Part shown: positions 9,901 through 18,159 of the stretch, in pieces
Layout of the letters: each line of letters starts with the position of its first letter
Numbering within the stretch: position 1 is the first letter of the stretch
Source: Hymenobacter monticola
Lineage (GTDB): Bacteria > Bacteroidota > Bacteroidia > Cytophagales > Hymenobacteraceae
DNA: 64,000 bases
NCBI RefSeq assembly: GCF_022811645.1
Contig: NZ_CP094534.1
Span: forward strand, 434,001-498,000
Reading direction: 5' to 3'
The notes under the pieces: generated by a model
What the model was told of the DNA's origin: nothing
Seen by the model: only the letters and a program-made list of their open reading frames with translations
Database searches by the model: none
Made by a program: the position numbers and the translations under genes

Positions 9901-10322
9901 AAAAATACCGACACGACGACACATCGAAGCAAGTGTACGAAAGTTCGGGTAGCCTGTCGGGCGGCGAAGGGGCGCAGCTGGCCTACACGGTGCTGGGGGC
10001 AGCCATTGCCTACCAGTTCGGCATCAACCGCGAATCGGGCGGGCACCGCTCGTTCCGGTTTATCGTGATTGACGAAGCCTTCAGCAAGCTAGACGAGGAC
10101 AAGTCGGCCTACCTGCTCAAGCTCTGCGCCAGCCTGGGCCTGCAGCTGATGGTGGTGACGCCGCTGACCTCGCTGCATTTGCTCGAAAAAGACGTGCGCG
10201 TGATTCATTGGGTGACCAAAGCCAAGCAGGACAAGCGCCGCTCGGTGGTACGCGACATTCCCATTCGCGTGTATCAGGCCGAGAAGGAAGCCTTGCTCAC
10301 GGCCGAAGCCAGCCATGATTAG
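6906..10322 (+). CDS. jetC: Wadjet JetC, SMC-like ATPase
   Basis: JetC is the motor ATPase that extrudes DNA loops in the Wadjet complex. The 1138-residue protein has Walker A GANGSGKT (residues 50-57) at the N-terminal head. Long Gln/Glu/Lys-rich coiled coils follow (about 250-470 and 600-760) around a central hinge-like region. The C-terminal head carries the ABC signature LSGGE at 1017-1021 and Walker B VIDEAF with D1056-E1057. Head motifs at both ends with a coiled-coil middle are the SMC plan. It overlaps jetB by 17 bp and jetD by 8 bp. No disruption is visible. Confidence 0.93.
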   Translation: MLNLFDELTGPAGYRLRRLQAFNWGTFHEGSTQNDIWELKPDGENTLLTGANGSGKTTLVDGLLALLVPPTKRFFNQSSGAQKRTDRSEESYVEGHYGRTQGDEQQKSRVEQLRKRSDNPYSIILGVFANAQSLPVTLVQVRWFSSAGLQRRYLVAKAELNIAEHIQFSTSGQWVSQLKKKFPDRVVEEFDSFPRYADKFRQLFGMRSDKAQTLFNQTVGMKVLGDLDEFIRTNMLEESTAQAEFDKLLGNYQTLLTAYCALEKARAQLQLLQPVHELSAEYEQLRQTLQQLKAQQRLLEPWFAGHQVALWDDETARQHRELDQLIDQLGQQEKGHDATNEQRVALEVQVANNQVAQQIRDLSRDISDLTKTKNEKEKSLRGYNTLARGLGLVENPDAGTFAANVEQALALQREVRQTRQDLEQQKLDDYAHLKEQQKRHTEVQAEVDQLESSKGKITRRPAEIRQEILEAVGATEAEIPFLAEVVQVKPDERKVWNDALEKLLHSTGLSLLVPERLYSAVRAYVHEQRDLRGKVVFHRVERRAPPTVFQNDDSVWGKLDLNDKSEYAAWAEHHIASRFDHLCTEDAANFERADKALLPSGLVRNKNRHERDDSRRQDHILGWDNRELLRERTRQARDLSEAIAKAEAGLRRLSKEIAQAEDREKACANFLLAEHFSKIDWQADAFQIQALTDRRDALENDSTALKTMQEQLRTLKTELQKQADEIKATNQRITRTEDLLKRLRDERQAARQQLDSFDSANTAADLASLDEPTRELRGRLSYAQFAAQKEAFGQDMGRRVFRQDEQVRARAKEICEAMYRFLHPGPAVTAKFTDWESDNRELRPEIERLAEYVDRYEHIKNDNLAELETRFHDEFKRGVTKALSDFVTSLEQQHDLICETIGQINESLRGIPFNLNPDTYIQLEQTDSTEPLIHKFRHEQLRSWQPDYTVHGLASNQREIELAHFAEVIQPFILELRDQEKWRQYVTDVRNWSRFKAREKYRHDDTSKQVYESSGSLSGGEGAQLAYTVLGAAIAYQFGINRESGGHRSFRFIVIDEAFSKLDEDKSAYLLKLCASLGLQLMVVTPLTSLHLLEKDVRVIHWVTKAKQDKRRSVVRDIPIRVYQAEKEALLTAEASHD

Positions 10323-11457
10323 TCTGCCCGAGTTGCGCGCCAAAGCCATGCGGCAGTACATGGCCGTGCTGCGGGCGCACCTGGAGGGCGAAAACATATT
10401 CCCGCTGCCAATCCGGGCCAGCAAGGCGCTGGACCGTACACAAGGCGGCGCTCATATCTATGAGCAACTAAAAGAACTAGTCGAGCACTCTAAAAACCGC
10501 ACGGGTTCCGGCTATTGGCTATCCACCAAGCCCAACCGCAAGACCGGGCAGAGCGAAGTCAGCCGTATTGAATTTGAGACGCGGGCCGATTTTCTGGGTT
10601 TCATCGATAAGCAAACGGAGTTCGACCTGCTTGAAGCCAATGCCCGCCGCACCGCCAGCGAGGTGCCTGAGCTGCTGCCGCTGCTCCAACAAACGCCGCG
10701 CCTGCTGCTGGATAACCTCGCTGACTGGCCCGGCTTGCTCACGGTGTGCGCTTATTTCCAGGCAAACCCGCAGCCCAATGAGTACGTGCGCAGCCTGGAA
10801 CTGCCGCTGCCCACCAAGTTTGTGGAGCAGCACCAAGTCGCCCTACGCCCGCTGCTCGACTGGCTGATTCCCAACTTCGTGCGAGCCGAGGAAACCGACT
10901 TTTTCCGGCGATTTCACCTCTTGCTGGAAGAGCCCGGCATCAAGGTGCGCTTTTTGGACGCGGCGCGGCGGCTGCACCCGGCCGTGTCGCAGTGCAGCGT
11001 GTGGGCCAGCGAGTTCCGACAGCTTAATCTGCCCGTGCGCCGGGTGTACATCATCGAAAACCTGACTTCTTTTCTGGCTTTTCCGCCGGTGGCGGAGGCG
11101 CTGGCCGTTTGGGGCGGCGGCTTTGCGGTGAGCCTGCTGGCCGGGGCCGACTGGCTGCGCGACAAGCCGCTTTTTTACTGGGGCGACCTTGACGTGCACG
11201 GTTTCCAGATTCTGGCGCAACTGCGGACGCATTTCCCGGCCGCGCAGTCGCTGCTGATGGATGTGGGCACGTTTGCGCGGTACCACGGCGGCGGCACGGG
11301 CGGCAATTTTATGCCCCAAATACTCCCCAACCTGACCAGTGCCGAGCAGCAGCTGTACCAAACCCTGCTGCAAACCAACGCCCGCTTGGAGCAGGAGCAG
11401 CTGCCGCCACGCTACGTGGCCGCCGCCGTGCAGGCCACGGTGTCGGGCGGCCGTTAG
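10315..11457 (+). CDS. jetD: Wadjet JetD nuclease subunit (DUF3322/DUF2220)
   Basis: JetD is the topoisomerase VI-like endonuclease that cleaves circular plasmid DNA held by JetABC. The 380-residue protein has an N-terminal DUF3322 half and a C-terminal DUF2220 half with a Toprim-type centre: a Glu in YIIEN (E248) and the acidic G290-D-L-D293 in FYWGDLDVHGF. Length and motifs match the family. The start codon overlaps the jetC stop (ATGATTAG), so the gene is translationally coupled. It is intact, so only jetA of this system looks damaged. Confidence 0.92.
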   Translation: MISLPELRAKAMRQYMAVLRAHLEGENIFPLPIRASKALDRTQGGAHIYEQLKELVEHSKNRTGSGYWLSTKPNRKTGQSEVSRIEFETRADFLGFIDKQTEFDLLEANARRTASEVPELLPLLQQTPRLLLDNLADWPGLLTVCAYFQANPQPNEYVRSLELPLPTKFVEQHQVALRPLLDWLIPNFVRAEETDFFRRFHLLLEEPGIKVRFLDAARRLHPAVSQCSVWASEFRQLNLPVRRVYIIENLTSFLAFPPVAEALAVWGGGFAVSLLAGADWLRDKPLFYWGDLDVHGFQILAQLRTHFPAAQSLLMDVGTFARYHGGGTGGNFMPQILPNLTSAEQQLYQTLLQTNARLEQEQLPPRYVAAAVQATVSGGR

Positions 11458-11475
11458 CAGCGCCCGCCCCGCCCC

Positions 11476-11483
11476 TACCTTTG
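11476..11483 (+). promoter_or_regulatory. -7 element for the methyltransferase gene
   Basis: TACCTTTG matches TAnnTTTG and ends only 10 bp before the ATG at 11494, implying a very short leader. It lies in the 36-bp gap after jetD, suggesting the next gene has its own promoter. No good -33 element was found. Confidence 0.45.
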
Positions 11484-11493
11484 CAGCCTGCTT

Positions 11494-12378
11494 ATGTACG
11501 ACTTCCTCACTACCTCGCCCTGGCCCGACTACGAGCTGATTGATTCCGGCAACTTCCAGAAGCTCGAACGCTTCGGCAAGTACGTGCTGGCCCGCCCCGA
11601 ACCACAGGCCATCTGGGACCCACACCTGCCGCTGAAAGAGTGGGAAAAAGCCGATGCCGCCTTCGCCCGGGCCCCCGGCAGCACCGAAAAAGGCCAGTGG
11701 CGCCTCAAGCCCAGCATGCCCGAGCAGTGGGTGATTGCCTACGAGCGGCCCGATGGGCTGCGGCTGAAATTCCGCCTCGGCCTGTCGTCGTTTAAACACG
11801 TGGGGCTGTTTCCGGAGCAGGACCCCAACTGGCAGTTCATCTTTAACCAAACCAAAAAACGCCGTGCCAAGCTGCCGCGCGTGCTCAACCTGTTTGCCTA
11901 CACTGGGGCCGCCACACTGGCCGCCCGCGCCGCCGGGGCCGACGTCACCCACCTCGACTCGGTGAAGCAGGTGAACTTCTGGGCCCGCGACAACATGGAC
12001 GCCAGCCAGCTCGACGGCGTGCGCTGGCTGGTGGAAGACGCCATGAAGTACGTGCGGCGCGAGGTGAAGCGCGGCAGCAAGTACCAGGGCCTCATCCTCG
12101 ACCCGCCCGCCTACGGCCGCGGCCCCAACGGCGAGAAGTGGCAGCTCGAAGACGAGCTGAACGAGATGCTCAAGCTCAGCCAGCAGCTCCTCGACCCGGA
12201 GGACCATTTCTTCGTGGTGAACCTGTACTCGCTGGGCTTCTCGGCCCTGATTCTCGACAACCTGACCACCGCTGTTTTCCCCGGCCCGAAGGCCGTGCGC
12301 GAGCTGGGCGAGATTTACCTGCACGACGCTGGCCAGCGGAAATTGCCGCTGGGCACGTTCTGCCGGTTTGCCAACTGA
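11494..12378 (+). CDS. Class I SAM-dependent (RNA) methyltransferase
   Basis: The 294-residue protein is a Rossmann-fold methyltransferase. The SAM-binding motif I is NLFAYTGAATLAA (from N132) and the catalytic-type motif is D203-P-P in LILDPPAYGRG. This pair is typical of the RlmI/RlmK-like group that methylates rRNA (Methyltrans_SAM family). It lacks the PUA domain of RlmI, and its N-terminal part has the short beta-rich region seen in the shorter COG1092-related proteins. The target base is unknown. It follows jetD by 36 bp but appears to have its own -7 element, and it is probably housekeeping rather than part of Wadjet. Confidence 0.85.
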   Translation: MYDFLTTSPWPDYELIDSGNFQKLERFGKYVLARPEPQAIWDPHLPLKEWEKADAAFARAPGSTEKGQWRLKPSMPEQWVIAYERPDGLRLKFRLGLSSFKHVGLFPEQDPNWQFIFNQTKKRRAKLPRVLNLFAYTGAATLAARAAGADVTHLDSVKQVNFWARDNMDASQLDGVRWLVEDAMKYVRREVKRGSKYQGLILDPPAYGRGPNGEKWQLEDELNEMLKLSQQLLDPEDHFFVVNLYSLGFSALILDNLTTAVFPGPKAVRELGEIYLHDAGQRKLPLGTFCRFAN

Positions 12379-12397
12379 TTTCTTCGGTCATTAAAAC

Positions 12398-12494
12398 CGC
12401 CTTTCATCCTGAGCGCAGCGAAGGACCTTCTCACATCAGAATATTAAATGCGCTGATGTGGTAAGGTCCTTCGCTGCGCTCAGGATGAAAGGCG
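12398..12494. repeat. Palindromic repeat with perfect 32-bp arms
   Basis: The arms at 12398-12429 and 12463-12494 are perfect reverse complements (32/32). Eight of the next ten inner bases also pair, around a 13-base AT-rich loop (12440-12452). Read through, the arms give the peptide HPERSEGP on either strand, which marks a dispersed repeat rather than a gene. It fills the gap between the methyltransferase and ppx and could also end transcription there. Confidence 0.85.
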
Positions 12495-12508
12495 AATAAA
12501 ACATCCCT

Positions 12509-13462
12509 ATGCACACCTCGCACGCCCATCGCCGTGTCGCCCTCATCGACATGGGCACCAACACCTTCCACTTGCTCATTGTGGAAATGCCCACCCAGCC
12601 CGGCGGCAAGCCCCACATCCTGCTGCGCACCAAAGCCGGCGTGCGCCTCGGCGAAGGGGGAATCAGCCGCGGCATCATTGCGCCTGAGCCCTACGCCCGC
12701 GCCCTGCACACGCTGGCCGGCTTCAAGGAAGAAATAGAGCTGCACGAAGTGCAGGAGGTGCGCGCCACGGCTACCAGCGCCATGCGCGTAACCAGAAACG
12801 GGCCGGAGCTGGTGCGCGACATCTTTGAGCAAACCGGGATTCAGGTCAACGTCATTCCCGGTGAGCGGGAGGCGGAGCTGATTTGCGAAGGCGTGCGCCA
12901 GGCCGTGGATTTGGGCCAGGAGCCGCAGCTGATTATGGACATCGGCGGGGGCTCGGTGGAATTTATTGTCGCCAACCAAACCACCATTTTCTGGAAGCAG
13001 AGCTTCGAAATCGGCGCCCAACGCCTGCTCGACAAGTTCTTTCCCGACCCCAGCGGCGTGTTTCCGGCCGAGGCAGTAGAAGCCGAGCAGCAGTACCTAG
13101 CCACGGTGCTAGCCTCACTGGTGGAGGCCGTGCAACGCTACCGGCCCGTGGGCCTGGTGGGCGCTTCCGGCAGCTTCGACAGCCTGGCCGACATGCAGCT
13201 CGGCCGCCTGCGCACCGAAAGCGAGCTGCCACCCAGCACTGAGCTGGCGGTGGAATCGTTCCAGGAAAGCTACCGCCACCTGCTCAGCGGCAACCACGCG
13301 CAGCGCCTGGCCCTGCCCGGCATCCTGCCCATGCGGGCCGACATGCTGGTAGTGGCATCGGTGCTGATTGACTACGTGCTGGGCATCACCGAAATCACGC
13401 GCATCCGCACATCGGCTTATGCCTTGAAAGAAGGCGTACTGGCAGAAATGCTGGGCCGGTAA
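12509..13462 (+). CDS. ppx: Ppx/GppA family phosphatase (exopolyphosphatase)
   Basis: This member of the ASKHA fold would hydrolyse polyphosphate and/or pppGpp. The 317-residue protein has the first phosphate loop DMGTNTFHLL (from D14), the catalytic-Glu region GEREAEL (118-124) and the second loop MDIGGGSVEFIV (from M143). Its length fits the short two-subdomain class that lacks the C-terminal HD extension of E. coli Ppx. It starts just 15 bp after the palindromic repeat and ends before a strong hairpin terminator. The choice between exopolyphosphatase and pppGpp phosphatase cannot be made from sequence. Confidence 0.9.
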   Translation: MHTSHAHRRVALIDMGTNTFHLLIVEMPTQPGGKPHILLRTKAGVRLGEGGISRGIIAPEPYARALHTLAGFKEEIELHEVQEVRATATSAMRVTRNGPELVRDIFEQTGIQVNVIPGEREAELICEGVRQAVDLGQEPQLIMDIGGGSVEFIVANQTTIFWKQSFEIGAQRLLDKFFPDPSGVFPAEAVEAEQQYLATVLASLVEAVQRYRPVGLVGASGSFDSLADMQLGRLRTESELPPSTELAVESFQESYRHLLSGNHAQRLALPGILPMRADMLVVASVLIDYVLGITEITRIRTSAYALKEGVLAEMLGR

Positions 13463-13492
13463 AACCACCGAAAGTCTCTTTGGCTCTATGAC

Positions 13493-13531
13493 AAACGAGA
13501 GGCATTTCCCGCGGGGAAATGCCTCTCGTTT
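13493..13531. terminator. Bidirectional intrinsic terminator
   Basis: A perfect 18-bp inverted repeat (13493-13510 with 13514-13531, 3-base loop) ends in T-rich sequence on both strands. It lies between the converging ppx gene and the T9SS gene and can serve both. Confidence 0.85.
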
Positions 13532-13560
13532 ACTTAGAATCAGCTTGAACTTGATTTAGG

Positions 13561-13665
13561 GTAGGACGATGTGGAGGTGGGGCTGGCCTTCGCCCTGCTA
13601 CTTGCGCCGTTCCAACGAATCGTTCAACGTCCGGGCGGGGGCCAGCCCCGCCCCTACGTCGTTCT
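13561..13665. repeat. Imperfect palindromic repeat, shares a 19-bp core with 20135-20153
   Basis: The left part (from 13561, GTAGGACGATGTGGAGGTGG) is an imperfect reverse complement of the right part (13640-13665, GGCCAGCCCCGCCCCTACG and on). The 19 bases at 13646-13664 recur exactly at 20135-20153, both times preceded by GGGGC. This looks like a dispersed REP-like element just past the 3' end of the T9SS gene. Confidence 0.65.
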
Positions 13666-13666
13666 G

Positions 13667-16600
13667 TTATTCTACCACCACTTTGCGGGTCAGCGTCTCG
13701 GCACCGGCTTGCACCAGCAGGGTGTAAAGGCCCGGGGCCAGGCCGCGGGTGCTCACCTGCTGCTCAGGTGCGGCGGTCAGCGCCTGGGTGCGCACGGCCT
13801 GGCCCAGGGCGTTGAGCAACTGGAGGCGGCCGGTGCGGGCGCTGCCGTCGGCCAGGCGCAGGGTGAAGGAGCCGGTGGCCGTGGGATTGGGGAATACCGC
13901 GAGGGCCGGGGCGTTGGTTTGCGGGCGGGTGCCGAGGGGGGTGAGGCCAATGGTGAAGGGGCCCGTGGGGTCGTTGCTGGCGTAGCCGCTTACGGCCAGG
14001 TAGTAGCGCGTGCCGGCTGTGAGACCGGTGAAGGCCACGGCGCCCAGGCTGGTGTTGGGACCGGCGCTGGCGCGGCAGGTCACTTGTACAAACCCGGTGG
14101 CGCAAGTAGCGGCCGTGAACACGCGCACCAGGCCCGCCGCGTTGCCGCCGAAGTACAACGTGGGGTTGCTGACGGTGGGCGTCCAGGTAAACCAAGCATC
14201 CTTGGGTAGCTGCGCGTTCGAGCAGGTAGGTAGCGAGTTCACGATGCCGCCGATGGTGCTGGTGGTGCAGTTGGCGGTGGTGCTGGTGAGCTGGCCGGTG
14301 AGGGCCAGGGCGCCGCAGGGCTCGTCGTTGGCCGGCTGGTTTTGGTCGAAGGTGATGGTTTGGAGGTTATTGCTGGCGTTGCCGTCGGGCTGGCCGTTAG
14401 GCAGGCTGCCGGTTACGGTGAGGGTGAAAGTGCCAGCTTGGGCGAGGCTAATGGGCGTGGTGAAGGTGAGTTGCTGGGTGGCGCGGTAGCCCAGGCTCAG
14501 GCCATTGAAGGTTTGGGAGTTGGTGGCGGGCGTGGCACCGTTGTTCACGGTGTACGTCAGCGTGGCCGAAGTCAGCGTGGCCGTGCCTTCGTTGCGGATG
14601 GTTACGGTCACGGGGTTGGTACCAAGCACGGCGGGCGTGGCGGGGGCGTTGATGCTCACCACGGCCACGTCGTTGGGCACTACGGTCATTTCATAGGCGC
14701 CAGGGTCGGGCAGGGCCGGGCGCAGCACGCCCACGATGTCGCGCGGCACGCGGGCCAGCAGCGCGCTGGTGCCGGTGCCGTCGAGGGCCACGTTCAGGGG
14801 CAGCAGGTTGCCGGTGGCCACGTCCACAAACTGCGGGGCTATCTGCACGCTGTTCTGGTCGTAGGCGGCGCTGTTCACGGTGCGCCAGTTGGCCAGGGTG
14901 GCCTGGTTGCTGCCGTAGTAGCCGGTGTAGCTGGTGGCGCCGCTCACGTACAGGTCGTTGTAATCCGACGTGATGGCGGAGCCTGCCGTGCCGAAATACA
15001 GCGCGTATTTGCTGCCCGTGCCGCCGCGCGTCACGCTCACCAGGTTATTGCGGAAATCAATAAAGTTGGCCACCCCCGTCTGGTAGAAGCCGTAGCAGCT
15101 CGACGTGCCGGTGTACGTCGTTTGGTCCAGCGATACGGTGTTGTGGTAGTAGCGCGTATAGCCGGTGCTCGAATTGTAGATGCCGTAGTCGATGCCCGTA
15201 CCAGTGAAGTTGTACACCACGTTGTTCACCACTTCGTTTTCAGTCCCTAGCGTGCCGCTGTTAGACGCATAGTAGATGCCGTAGGCGCTGGCGTTGGCCC
15301 CGCCCGTGGGCGACCCCGTGAAGGTGTCGTGGACGCGGTTGCTTTCGACCACCGACGACAGGTTGTTGAAGCCGTAGATGCCGTAGAAGACCGTCGTCAC
15401 CGAGCGGCTGGTGCGGTGCACGTTGTTGCCGATTACCCGCGCGCCGGTGCTGTTTTCCACATCGATGCCGCGCTGGTAGAAGTCGCGCACCTCGTTGCCA
15501 ATGGCCCGAAACCCTGCGGCCCGGCTGGCGCTGGTGTAGCCGATTAAGGCCATGCCGGTATAGCCGCCGCTGATGACGTTGCCCGTCACCCGCAGGTTGT
15601 TGGCGTTGCCGGGGGGCACCAGCGTGCCCGAGTTGCCGGGCGCTACGGAAATGCCCACACAGCCGCCCGAAGTGGTGGTCAGCGAGGCCAGTATCACGCA
15701 GTTGGCAATGCGGTTGTTTTCGGCCGCGCCCTGCAGCTGCACGCCCGTGCCGTAATTAATAGTTGCCCCCAGGGCACCCGCCACGTCAATGGTCAGGTTT
15801 TGCAGGGTTACGTAGTCGGTATCGAGCAGGGAAATGGCCGCCGACTGCGACACCGTGCCGTTGTAAGTCAGGGTTTGCTTGGCGGTGCCGCCGTCCACCA
15901 CCACCGTGTCGGTGGCGCTCACGCCGGGTATCACACCCAGGATGAACGGGTCGTTGGTGTAGGGGCCATTGAGCACGTTCAGGCGCACGGGGCCGCTCAC
16001 GCCGCCGCCGTTCAGCGCCGCCGCGGCCGTGCCAAAGCTCACGAAGTTGGTGGCGCTGGCGGGCTGCTGCTGGTTGATGGTGTAGGTGCCGCGCAGGGCG
16101 GTGTAGGCCACGGTGGTCCGGGTGTTGTTGGCGGCGTTGGCATCGGGCTGGCCGTTGGGCAGGCTGGCCGTCACGGTCAGCGTGTCGGCACCGGCCACCA
16201 GGTTGGCGGGGGTGGTGAAGGTCAGGCTTTGGGCGGTTCCCGGGGCCAGGTTGCTCAGCGTGAAAGTTTGGCCCACGGCGGTGCCGCCGTTCAGCACGTA
16301 CTGCAGGCGCACCGACGTCAGGACCGCGCTGCCGTTGTTGAGAATAGTCGTCGTCACCGGCCGGGGGCCGGGGGCCAGCGGCGGGGCCAGGGCATCGATG
16401 CTGAGCACGGCCACATCGAGGGCCGGGGGCGTGAATTCGTAGGCGCCCAGGTCGGGGGCGGTGCCACGGGCCACGCCGGCAAAGTCTTGCGGCACGCGGG
16501 CCAGCGGCGTGCCCTTGCCGTCGAGGGCGCTGGAAGTGGGGCGCAGGTTGCCGGTGGCCGCGTTTTCAAAGCCCGGCTCGGCGTTGGTGCTGGCCTGGTC

Positions 16601-17908
16601 GAAGGCGCCGCCGTTGGCGGTACGCCAGGCAGCAAAAGTCGGGAAGCTGGTCAGGGCGTAGGAGCCGGTGATGTAGTTGGCGCCCTGCCCGCTCAGGTCG
16701 TTGTAGTTGCAGATGGTGGAGCCCCCGGAACCCGTCGAGAGAAACACCCCGAACTGGGGCATGCCTCCGCCCTTGTTAATGCGCACGATGTTGTTCAGGA
16801 ATTCCACATTCGGCCCCAGCAGCTGGTAGAAGCCGTAGGAGCTGTTCACGGACGTGCTGGTGGGGTCGTTGATATCAATCGTGTTGTGGTAGTAGCGGGC
16901 GTAGGCCGAGCTGTTGTTATAGATGCCGTACGTCGCGCCCGAGCTGGAAATGTCGTACACCAGGTTGTTCACCACGTCGTTGGTAGTGGTGGCCGTAGCC
17001 GCCGTGCCCGTGCCCACGTAGATGCCGTAGGCCACGCCGCCCAGCCCCGGGGCGTAGGCGCCGTGCAGACGGTTGCGCTCCACCGCTGCGCCGCTCACGC
17101 CGGTGGTCAGGTAGATGCCGTAGTAGGTGGTGACGGAGGCGGCCGTGGGCCGCGTGGCCTCATTGCCCGTAATCTGGGGCGCCGTGAGGTAGCCCGCGTA
17201 CACGCCATACTGGTAAAAGTCACGCACCGTGTTGTTGCTGATGACCACGCCCGGCGTGGGCGCGGCGGCCGTGTTGCCCATCACGATAATGCCGTAGTAA
17301 CCGCCCTGCACCGTGTTGCCGCTGATGGTCACGTTCTGGTTGGCCGTGGCGCCGGCCCCGGTGATGCTCGTGGTGGAAGCCCCCGACACGATGCCGGCGC
17401 AGTTGAAGGCCACGCCGGCAGTCACGGTGCAGTTGCTCACCACGTTGTTGTCGGCGTTGTTCACCAGCTGCACGCCCCAGCTGGCCGTGCTGCCGGTCAG
17501 AGCCGTCACGTTCAGGTTGTTGATGGTCACAAAGTCGGCCCCGTCCAGCGTCACCACGGCCGGCGCAGCCGCTACCGTGGGCGTAAACTGAATGGTGCGC
17601 CCACCGCCGTTGAACGTGACGCGGTTGGTGGCGCTGCTGCCCGTGATGGCCGGCAGGCGCAGCTGCTCGGTGTAGGGTCCGCCGCTCACTGTGAATGTCA
17701 CCGGGCCGCTCACGCCGCTGGTGGTCAGGGCCGTGGCCGCCGCTCCGAAGCTGGCGTAGTTGGTGCCGCCCGTGGGCTGGGCGCTGTTGATGGTGTAGGC
17801 GCCGCTGAGCTGGGCCAGGGCCGCCGGGCCGCTCAGCAGCAAAGCCAGTAGCGCGCCACTTAGGCGAAACCAGCGAGTGGACCGGGACAAAGTAGTCGTT
17901 TCAGGCAT
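13667..17908 (-). CDS. Secreted beta-helix/CARDB protein with T9SS sorting domain
   Basis: This 1413-residue secreted protein starts at ATG 17908, chosen because a signal peptide (LSGALLALLLSGPAALAQ) follows it; the frame extends further upstream without one. It contains two large right-handed beta-helix modules, each opening with (A/T)YTIN...SFG(T/A)AAAL and each followed by a CARDB-like Ig domain (DVAVLSIDALAP and DVAVVSINAPAT). A domain starting NDEPCGALAL and resembling pre-peptidase/jelly-roll modules comes next. The C-terminal type A T9SS sorting domain (LAVFPNPTATGSF to the end) sends it across the outer membrane, where it is anchored or released. Beta-helix modules often bind or cleave polysaccharide, but no catalytic residues can be assigned. 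The two module pairs look like an internal duplication. Confidence 0.85.
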   Translation of the reverse strand: MPETTTLSRSTRWFRLSGALLALLLSGPAALAQLSGAYTINSAQPTGGTNYASFGAAATALTTSGVSGPVTFTVSGGPYTEQLRLPAITGSSATNRVTFNGGGRTIQFTPTVAAAPAVVTLDGADFVTINNLNVTALTGSTASWGVQLVNNADNNVVSNCTVTAGVAFNCAGIVSGASTTSITGAGATANQNVTISGNTVQGGYYGIIVMGNTAAAPTPGVVISNNTVRDFYQYGVYAGYLTAPQITGNEATRPTAASVTTYYGIYLTTGVSGAAVERNRLHGAYAPGLGGVAYGIYVGTGTAATATTTNDVVNNLVYDISSSGATYGIYNNSSAYARYYHNTIDINDPTSTSVNSSYGFYQLLGPNVEFLNNIVRINKGGGMPQFGVFLSTGSGGSTICNYNDLSGQGANYITGSYALTSFPTFAAWRTANGGAFDQASTNAEPGFENAATGNLRPTSSALDGKGTPLARVPQDFAGVARGTAPDLGAYEFTPPALDVAVLSIDALAPPLAPGPRPVTTTILNNGSAVLTSVRLQYVLNGGTAVGQTFTLSNLAPGTAQSLTFTTPANLVAGADTLTVTASLPNGQPDANAANNTRTTVAYTALRGTYTINQQQPASATNFVSFGTAAAALNGGGVSGPVRLNVLNGPYTNDPFILGVIPGVSATDTVVVDGGTAKQTLTYNGTVSQSAAISLLDTDYVTLQNLTIDVAGALGATINYGTGVQLQGAAENNRIANCVILASLTTTSGGCVGISVAPGNSGTLVPPGNANNLRVTGNVISGGYTGMALIGYTSASRAAGFRAIGNEVRDFYQRGIDVENSTGARVIGNNVHRTSRSVTTVFYGIYGFNNLSSVVESNRVHDTFTGSPTGGANASAYGIYYASNSGTLGTENEVVNNVVYNFTGTGIDYGIYNSSTGYTRYYHNTVSLDQTTYTGTSSCYGFYQTGVANFIDFRNNLVSVTRGGTGSKYALYFGTAGSAITSDYNDLYVSGATSYTGYYGSNQATLANWRTVNSAAYDQNSVQIAPQFVDVATGNLLPLNVALDGTGTSALLARVPRDIVGVLRPALPDPGAYEMTVVPNDVAVVSINAPATPAVLGTNPVTVTIRNEGTATLTSATLTYTVNNGATPATNSQTFNGLSLGYRATQQLTFTTPISLAQAGTFTLTVTGSLPNGQPDGNASNNLQTITFDQNQPANDEPCGALALTGQLTSTTANCTTSTIGGIVNSLPTCSNAQLPKDAWFTWTPTVSNPTLYFGGNAAGLVRVFTAATCATGFVQVTCRASAGPNTSLGAVAFTGLTAGTRYYLAVSGYASNDPTGPFTIGLTPLGTRPQTNAPALAVFPNPTATGSFTLRLADGSARTGRLQLLNALGQAVRTQALTAAPEQQVSTRGLAPGLYTLLVQAGAETLTRKVVVE

Positions 17909-18159
17909 AGGTAAAGCTTTAGAGATTTGGGATGGGCAAGAGGTTGGTGGAAAAACCTCGGATGGGGCTAACGCCGGATGGGGCACCGGCCCCGGATTCC
18001 TTGCTGCACAAGGTATACCCACCGACTGCCCGCCGAAACCCTCCGGGCGCGAGTGCAGCGGTTTTGGGTGCGAGTCCGTGGGTTCGGAGTGCGAGTCCGC
18101 GTTGGCCGTTTCAACCCGGCCACTGTATCTTGGGTAATTCCGTCTGTTTCATCCGGCTC

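Noticed and set aside
15800..17851. Plus-strand open frame of 683 codons
   Set aside because: Antisense to the beta-helix T9SS gene; Gly/His/Ala-rich nonsense composition and no recognisable domain.
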